Assembly: GCA_009377605.1 (NCBI GenBank)
Contig: WHTT01000011.1
Span: 63,010-108,273 of the forward strand
DNA: 45,264 bases
Direction of reading: 5' to 3'
DNA from: Luteitalea sp.
Lineage (GTDB): Bacteria > Acidobacteriota > Vicinamibacteria > Vicinamibacterales > Vicinamibacteraceae
Shown: positions 40,801-45,264 of the stretch, in pieces
How positions within the stretch are numbered: the stretch's first letter is position 1
Layout of the letters: each line of letters starts with the position of its first letter
Notes under the pieces: generated by a model
Told to the model about the DNA's origin: nothing
The model's input: the letters and a program-made list of their open reading frames with translations, nothing else
Databases searched by the model: none
Program-made: the position numbers and the translations under genes

Positions 40801-41019
40801 GCGCTTGCGCTCGTGCTGATCGGTCTGCTCGTTGGGCTCCCGTCGGCTTTCCTTGTCTCGCGCACGATGGCGACACTCTTCTACGGTATCCCGCCGTCAG
40901 ATCTTGCGGCGCACGGTGCCGCTGTGGCCACGCTGATCGTCATCGCTGGTTTGGCAGCCTACCTACCTGCAAGACGGGCTTCACGCGTCGATCCTATGGT
41001 GGCGCTCCGCGCGGAGTGA
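40801..41019 (+). pseudogene. ADOP/FtsX permease C-terminal remnant
   Basis: From 40801 the frame reads ALALVLIGLLVGLPSAFLVS, RTMATLFYGIPPSDLAAHGA, AVATLIVIAGLAAYLPARRA, SRVDPMVALRAE and a stop. These are the last two helices and invariant tail of an ADOP permease. It abuts the IS200 transposase stub with no gap, so two unrelated gene ends were joined. Nothing else of the permease lies in the window on this strand. Confidence 0.9.
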
Positions 41020-41865
41020 CGCGTACTACGCCGACCGTGTTAGCGATGCCTCATCCTTCGCGACATCAAAGCAGCGACCGGAGCGCTCGATTGAGTGAGC
41101 GGGTTCGGTGAAGTCTTCGGCCAGGCTTCAACCACATATGAGCTTGTTGAAAACCTCAGGGTTGGTTAACCTCCTCTTCCGTGTCGCCCAGGAAGTCAGG
41201 GTCAGCGTCATTATGCCGCGATTGTCCGTAGCCGATAAGTCCAGCAGCCGGAATACGCCACCGATTCCATGCGTCACAGCCACGAAAACCAGCCAGCCCG
41301 ATAATCACGCGACTCCTGGTCGGTCGGTGGCGCCATTTGGTGGGTGTGGCTCGGCTCGGGTCAAACCGCGAAGGATTATTCCCGCATCGCCCAGTAGCGA
41401 TCATCCCATGCGACAATCCTCGCGAGCACGATCAGCGACTGCAGTCTGAGACAACGGGCACTTAGAGGCTGTCGATCGCGGCAAGCTCCCACTGCAACTC
41501 TTCGCCTTCGAGCTGGAAGCAGGGGACGCCCTGTTTGAGGCGTATCGCATGCTCCCATTCACCGACGCGCCCGAACGGCTTCTGGAGGCTCAGAAGGCGC
41601 AGCAGGACCGGCTGAGAGCAGAGGCGTCAATTCTTCGGAAATCTTGGAGGCACCGCCGGATTTGAACCGGGATGGAGGTCTTGCAGAGCCATCCGCGGTG
41701 CTTTTCTCGCGATCACCATGCCGGCCGGAGTCCTCGGAAATCACACCTTCTCGATCGGATGCGGGGAATCGCCCCCGCGGTCATCGTGTGCGACGTTGGT
41801 GAAATTGGCCGTCTATGGATCGGCGTGGGCACAGTCCTGGCCAAATCAGCAGGAGCAGCGTCAGT
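41020..41865. other. Gene-poor stretch between mobile-element debris and the DUF4062 operon
   Basis: About 850 bases without an intact gene. One plus-strand frame (41450-41665) has coding-like composition: HLEAVDRGKLPLQLFAFELE, AGDALFEAYRMLPFTDAPER, LLEAQKAQQDRLRAEASILR, with a stop inside the tRNA-Cys scar. It has no start codon at a sensible place and I do not recognise it. It may be the end of a lost gene of an integrated element. The rest shows nothing I can support. Confidence 0.45.
41645..41686 (-). tRNA. Degenerate tRNA-Cys(GCA) 3' half: possible attachment-site scar
   Basis: Minus strand: anticodon loop CTGCAAG, anticodon 3' stem ACCTC, T-arm CCCGG TTCAAAT CCGGC, acceptor GGTGCC, T and CCA. 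About one base is missing in the acceptor and one in the variable region, and the 5' half is absent. Similarity begins at the anticodon loop, as for the tRNA-Thr half at 35544. It is probably an att remnant of a second integrated element; not a functional tRNA. Confidence 0.55.
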
Positions 41866-44211
41866 CTAGGACATGACTTCCTTTAGCTCCCCATCGAGCT
41901 TCGTTGCGTAATAGCCGGACATCGGTTCTGGAGCGTACAAGAGGCGATCGAGCCAAGTGACGACGTTGTAGTAGTACGTGCCTTTTCCGATATAGTCCCG
42001 CAGGAGTTCCAAAAGCTGTGCGTTCTCCAGCCGCATACGCAATAACGCCACGGCCGTGAGGCGAGCCTCTTCGTCATCGTGTGACAGCAACTCCTTGAGG
42101 AACCGCACCACCTCAGCATCGTCAACGTCCCGCACTAATGCGAGAGCAGCGCGACGCATGTCGCGGGTTTCGGCCGCGATCAAGACTTTCGCGGTGGCAA
42201 GCCTGTCCGACGCCAGGCGACGAATCCCTTTGAGAGCGGTAATCCGGTCGTCACCGAAACTGGTCCGCGCGATCTCCAGCAGCCGCTGAACATCACTGGC
42301 GTCACCGTTGGCTGCGATGATCTCAAGAGCAGCACTGCGCGTCCTGTCGTTGGTCAACAGTTGCCGCGCGACAGCCACATCATCCCGCGTTGAGTCGAGG
42401 GCCAGTGCAGCGATGGCCTTCTCGATAGACTGTTTAGCGATAAAGTCGTGCAGTTCAGCGAAGTCTTGCCTTATCTTGGCGGCCGCCGCAGGTCCAAACA
42501 CACTCTCCAAGTGTTCGTCTGACGACTCACGGATCCGCTGAAACCCATGGTTGATGTCGGCTCGAACGACTTCTCTTGAGATCTCGCCGCGCTCCGTTAG
42601 CAACTGATAGCTGATGCGGCCATCAAGCGAGTACCAGTCTAATGCAAGCTTCAGCTCATCACTACTCTGTCGGCCGAGACGCTCGTACCGCTCGTCGTCA
42701 GCGTCTCGCGCCTCCGGACTTCCGCCAAACAACGGACCGACGCTTAACAGCGATGGCCAATTGGCACGGCGGCGCCTGCGCCGCGGTCCTGCTGCGCCGC
42801 TTGCGGGCCCGGGACGCTTTCTTTCCATCTCCGCGGCGGCTTTCTCGCTCAAGTCCGTGACTGGCATGCTGCTGAGGGCTCCCAGCGATGGGTCCGACAG
42901 CTTGGGAATGCTCTCGGCAATCAACTGTTTCAGTGGGTTAGATAAGAACTGTGGATCTGGGCTCTTAGGCAAGAACTGATCTAAATCGCGACCGGCGTCG
43001 AGCCAGGCTTGCAGCCAGCCGACGCGCGATTCGAGCCACGTTCCGCTGGCACGACCGAGAGTCTTGACGTCTTCAGCTGTGGCCACATCGACCAGGTACG
43101 CCCAAGCCTCATCGTGAACTTGCGCTGGAAGCGCCGGAAATGTCTCGGTGAGAAGTGATTCACGAAATTGAGGAAAGATGGGAACGGCTGCCCCGCGCAG
43201 GACGGAAAAACTAGTCGCTCTGGCTCCAGAATTGTCGTCGTAGACGATGACACTCAACAAGCGTACGATAATCGCCCGCGTGCCAAGATCTTTTAGCCAG
43301 AACCATCCTGGACTCACATCGAACTCGTCAGCCAGGAGCGTCCGAAACAGGACGTACATCTCATCGTCTGTGGCCAGCAGGCGCTCGCGGTAGCGATAGA
43401 GAGTATTCAATTCATGAGGTGGCATCAGGGAGGCAGACGTTCGGGACGCTGCCACGAGAGCCACGGACAACAGGAACACGCGAACCGCAAGGAATGCGGT
43501 CTCGTCTGGATCGTCGATCGACTTGGCAACTTCGTCTAGATCCCCGCTCGCGAACGCTGGGGCCAACGAGTGAGCGAGCTTCGCGAGTTGGTCACCGGCA
43601 CCCGGAGTAGCAGTCCCCGAGGGTTCACAGGGAGCATTCGACCCTACGACAGAGGCGGGTTCGGATGGCCCCTGCGGCCATCTGGTTGAGCCGCTGCTCA
43701 AGTCGAGTACGTGCCGAATTAGGTAGGTCCTCAGCATCTTCTCCCATGCGGCGACGTCTTCGAATTCCTTGAAGAGAACCGTCTTGCTCGCCACGAGGGA
43801 TTCCCTGAAAGCGATGACGCGCTGCAGCTGTGCTCCCGCGTCGGCAATCTGTGCGAGGTCAACCTTCTTAAAGAACACCCAGATTTCTGGAGACGGTGTT
43901 CGGTCACGGCGCTTCACCGCAATCGAGAACTCTTCTTCGAGCCCAGAAGAGAAGAGGGAGTCGGTGGCAGGTGCGGTTCCCCATCGCCGCCAAACCGCGC
44001 CAATAAACAAGTCACAACGTTCGACGTCCCTATTAATCAGAGCTTGCGGACGCCCGTACCCTGGAAGCGTGTCTTCCCAACCCAACAACTCGATGGCCCA
44101 GTTCGTTGGTCGCAATACGTCATTGACGTCGGCAACCACGTCAAAAGCGCGCTGTCGCTCGGGAGCCAAATCAGAGGGCGAGGCGATGAAAACGGTCAAT
44201 ACATTACGCAT
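41866..44211 (-). CDS. DUF4062/TIR-like N-terminus with C-terminal HEAT-like repeats, 781 aa
   Basis: Large cytosolic protein, third gene of the operon behind the DUF433/DUF5615 pair (24 bases after the toxin stop). I take ATG 44211; a TTG at 44223 is possible. About 1-165 is DUF4062-like: NVLTVFIASPSDLAPERQRA, NRDVERCDLFIGAVWRRWGT, then SGLEEEFSIAVKRRD (conserved Glu) and PEIWVFFKKVD. This fold is related to TIR and nucleoside-deoxyribosyltransferase-type domains often found at the N-terminus of bacterial conflict proteins. About 210-475 is helical and unassigned. About 480-505 is a very basic linker with six Arg in a row. About 590-781 are HEAT-like helical repeats (SAALEIIAANGDASDVQRLL, TRDMRRAALALVRDVDDAEV). 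I see no NTPase motif. A sensor (HEAT) plus effector (DUF4062) design is inference. Confidence 0.8.
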   Translation of the reverse strand: MRNVLTVFIASPSDLAPERQRAFDVVADVNDVLRPTNWAIELLGWEDTLPGYGRPQALINRDVERCDLFIGAVWRRWGTAPATDSLFSSGLEEEFSIAVKRRDRTPSPEIWVFFKKVDLAQIADAGAQLQRVIAFRESLVASKTVLFKEFEDVAAWEKMLRTYLIRHVLDLSSGSTRWPQGPSEPASVVGSNAPCEPSGTATPGAGDQLAKLAHSLAPAFASGDLDEVAKSIDDPDETAFLAVRVFLLSVALVAASRTSASLMPPHELNTLYRYRERLLATDDEMYVLFRTLLADEFDVSPGWFWLKDLGTRAIIVRLLSVIVYDDNSGARATSFSVLRGAAVPIFPQFRESLLTETFPALPAQVHDEAWAYLVDVATAEDVKTLGRASGTWLESRVGWLQAWLDAGRDLDQFLPKSPDPQFLSNPLKQLIAESIPKLSDPSLGALSSMPVTDLSEKAAAEMERKRPGPASGAAGPRRRRRRANWPSLLSVGPLFGGSPEARDADDERYERLGRQSSDELKLALDWYSLDGRISYQLLTERGEISREVVRADINHGFQRIRESSDEHLESVFGPAAAAKIRQDFAELHDFIAKQSIEKAIAALALDSTRDDVAVARQLLTNDRTRSAALEIIAANGDASDVQRLLEIARTSFGDDRITALKGIRRLASDRLATAKVLIAAETRDMRRAALALVRDVDDAEVVRFLKELLSHDDEEARLTAVALLRMRLENAQLLELLRDYIGKGTYYYNVVTWLDRLLYAPEPMSGYYATKLDGELKEVMS

Positions 44212-44235
44212 CGGGGAATTCAAGCGACGGGTGAT

Positions 44236-44556
44236 TCACGCAGTCACGAAGACGACTGTGCGTGGCGCTAGAGTCTTGAGAACCTCTAGGACCCGCGGCA
44301 CCAGTGGTCGTAGATCGTTCATGCTATTGCTCTTCGCCACCAAGACGATTACGGCGATGTTGAACGCTGGCAGATTCTGCTGGTGCGACAGGTTTCGATC
44401 GCTGGTCGCGAAAACGTCGAAGTCTACAGCAGCGAACGCGAGCAGCTCGCCATTCGTCTTGCCGGCCCAACCCATCTCGGGCACGGTTCTCGCGTGATGG
44501 CCGACGAGCTCGCGTTTGAGGCGACGAGGGAGGCACTCGTCAAGCAGGACGCGCAC
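44236..44556 (-). CDS. DUF5615 PIN-like toxin, 106 aa
   Basis: Small nuclease-fold protein of the DUF5615 family, taken to be the toxin of DUF433/DUF5615 modules. GTG start at 44556 overlaps the antitoxin gene by 17 bases, so translation is coupled. Key parts are MRVLLDECLPRRLKRELVGH (first Asp-Glu), ARTVPEMGWAGKTNGELLAF (W-x-G-xx-(N/D)-x-E-LL) and AAVDFDVFATSDRNLSHQQN (T-S-D-R-(N/D)-L, further acidic residues), then NIAVIVLVAKSNSMNDLRPL. The acidic set of the PIN-like active site is complete, so it looks active. It is followed closely by the DUF4062 gene. Family role is established only by association. Confidence 0.92.
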   Translation of the reverse strand: MRVLLDECLPRRLKRELVGHHARTVPEMGWAGKTNGELLAFAAVDFDVFATSDRNLSHQQNLPAFNIAVIVLVAKSNSMNDLRPLVPRVLEVLKTLAPRTVVFVTA

Positions 44557-44764
44557 GGGCGAGGAGCGCCTCCTTGGCCTGCTCCAGGGCTGCTACGGCC
44601 CGCTCGCGGGTCACGGTAGGGAAGTCTTCAAGGAACTCGGATAGCGGCTGGCCCGCTTCCAAATAGTCGAGTAGCGTCGTAAGCGGCACACGGGTGCCGG
44701 CGAACACAGGTGTGCCGCCCATGATTTCCGGATCGCTATGAATGACCGGCTCGTTCCCCTTCAT
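44540..44764 (-). CDS. DUF433 antitoxin, 74 aa
   Basis: DNA-binding antitoxin-like protein of the DUF433 (VapB-related) family. The complete short form is seen: PVIHSDPEIMGGTPVFAGTR (I-x-x-(D/N)-P-x-I-x-G-G-x-P-V-x-x-G-T-R), VPLTTLLDYLEAGQPLSEFL, EDFPTVTRERAVAALEQAKE. The helix-turn-helix follows the T-R-V-P strand. It is the first gene of a three-gene operon with the toxin and the DUF4062 protein. Upstream, an inverted repeat ATCGCA-N15-TGCGAT (44795-44821) is placed as an operator for autoregulation. The next element outward is an IS21-type end. Confidence 0.92.
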   Translation of the reverse strand: MKGNEPVIHSDPEIMGGTPVFAGTRVPLTTLLDYLEAGQPLSEFLEDFPTVTRERAVAALEQAKEALLARARPA

Positions 44765-44794
44765 GTTCGACGTCCGAGGTTCTGGGCCCAGTTT

Positions 44795-44821
44795 ATCGCA
44801 CCTATGCGGTCAGGATGCGAT
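44795..44821. promoter_or_regulatory. Candidate operator upstream of the DUF433 operon
   Basis: ATCGCA (44795-44800) and TGCGAT (44816-44821) form a perfect inverted pair with a 15-base centre, 31-57 bases upstream of the antitoxin start. I cannot point to a convincing -35/-10 pair. An antitoxin-bound operator is the natural guess. Confidence 0.4.
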
Positions 44822-44896
44822 CAACCGTGTCGGCGTACCGAAAGTCGTCAAGTTCCCCGCCGGAGTTCGCGGCTTTGCTGCTCGAGAGCTGGAGGC

Positions 44897-44932
44897 GCCG
44901 CTCGGAAACTAGACCAGTCCGCCGCTCGGAAA
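44897..44932. repeat. Direct repeats at the IS21-type element end
   Basis: GCCGCTCGGAAA occurs at 44897-44908 and again at 44921-44932, a 24-base period, followed by GTGATCCACC. IS21-family ends carry such repeated transposase-binding units, and GTGATCCAC is a usual piece of their tips. This places the element boundary near 44.88-44.90 kb, about 120 bases outside the DUF433 gene. Confidence 0.55.
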
Positions 44933-45056
44933 GTGATCCACCTGAAGGATGTTCATTCTACGCTGCTTCTTCTCCGGGCGCTGATGGTCCGTGGCCAGGC
45001 GGCGTGATCGGCCGTTCTTCAGGCCGAGCACGCCGCCTGACTACGGACGCGCGCGG

Positions 45057-45264
45057 CTAGCCCGGGCCGCGCCGCTTTCGCATCCGATAGCTCGTCCCCT
45101 TGGTGGTGATCACGGTGGCGTGGTGGGCGAGGCGGTCGAGTAACGCCGTCGTCAGCTTCTCATCGCCCGCGAAGACCGTCACCCATTCCGCAAACGCGAG
45201 ATTCGTCGTCACCACGGTGGCCCGCCGCTCGTAGCGATCAGTGATCAGATTGAAGAGCAGCTCG
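45057..45264 (-). CDS. istB: IS21-family helper ATPase IstB, C-terminal part (runs off window)
   Basis: The frame is open from the right edge to a TAG at 45057-45059. It reads ELLFNLITDRYERRATVVTT, NLAFAEWVTVFAGDEKLTTA, LLDRLAHHATVITTKGTSYR, MRKRRGPG. This is the end of IstB, the AAA+ helper of IS21 transposases: TTNLxFxEW with sensor-1 Asn, LLDRLxHHAxVI, and GxSYR. The Walker motifs and the istA gene lie beyond the window. The frame is intact here, so the element could still be active. Confidence 0.93.
   Translation of the reverse strand, partial: ELLFNLITDRYERRATVVTTNLAFAEWVTVFAGDEKLTTALLDRLAHHATVITTKGTSYRMRKRRGPG

Larger units (their letters stand above)
44880..45264. mobile_element. IS21-type insertion sequence, one end (partial)
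   Basis: Comprises the repeated end motifs (44897-44932), a short non-coding stretch and the 3' part of istB. It extends past the right edge. It lies upstream of the DUF433-DUF5615-DUF4062 operon, in the same orientation, and could bring outward transcription toward the operon. Confidence 0.7.

Noticed and set aside
1-45264. CRISPR array or rRNA genes
   Set aside because: I saw no evenly spaced direct repeats with spacers and no 16S/23S/5S-like sequence.

Overview
The window looks like chromosomal DNA of a GC-rich soil-type Acidobacteriota, probably of the Vicinamibacteria type. This is inferred from gene content: two full-length ADOP-type (MacB/FtsX-like) permeases plus scraps of others, a PadR regulator, an Oar-like TonB receptor with a carboxypeptidase-regulatory N-terminus, DinB proteins, DUF1684, and many secreted proteins on both strands with few long operons. 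No rRNA gene, intact tRNA or CRISPR array is visible.

Left part (1-24 kb) is mostly ordinary, intact single genes: the receptor (whose reading frame runs into a major-facilitator transporter segment at the left edge), a PadR/ADOP pair with a candidate palindromic operator, a DUF222/HNH protein, DUF1684 lipoprotein, DinB, a Tat-exported Gfo/Idh/MocA oxidoreductase, a secreted peroxiredoxin, a large secreted protein of unknown function, a phosphodiester-glycosidase-like protein, a macro-domain protein, an M48-like membrane protein without its zinc site, a MetE-C-like enzyme, a MocR regulator, a small conserved protein and a class A serine hydrolase. Perfect palindromes and hairpins sit in many of the gaps, and two very short ADOP scraps lie between genes. 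A 165-bp element with 27-bp inverted ends (MITE-like) precedes a large propeller histidine kinase.

From about 27 kb to 31.5 kb the sequence is a graveyard. It holds a beheaded RelE/HigB toxin with a surviving HigA-like antitoxin, a scar of a second toxin type, a frameshifted DUF433 antitoxin with a 13-codon DUF5615 stub, a broken epimerase, and an ABC ATPase fused by deletion to the tail of an ABC permease/M1 peptidase. Inside it are two intact items: a collagen-like secreted protein and a complete HigB2/HigA-type toxin-antitoxin pair with a readable promoter/operator. A UppS-like/DUF4173 operon and a decayed beta-lactamase-fold protein follow.

From about 35.5 kb to the right edge the DNA is mobile-element territory. 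There is a tRNA-Thr 3' half (likely an attachment-site scar), an IS256-type transposase tail with its inverted repeat, an IS200-type transposase stub joined to an ADOP tail, a degenerate tRNA-Cys 3' half, and the end of an IS21-type element with istB running off the window. A reductase, a second ADOP permease and an unrecognised protein survive between them. Between the tRNA-Cys scar and the IS21 end lies a compact three-gene operon on the minus strand: DUF433 antitoxin, DUF5615 PIN-like toxin, and a 781-residue protein with a DUF4062/TIR-like N-terminus and C-terminal HEAT-like repeats. This operon is my best candidate for an undescribed conflict or defence system; that role is inference.
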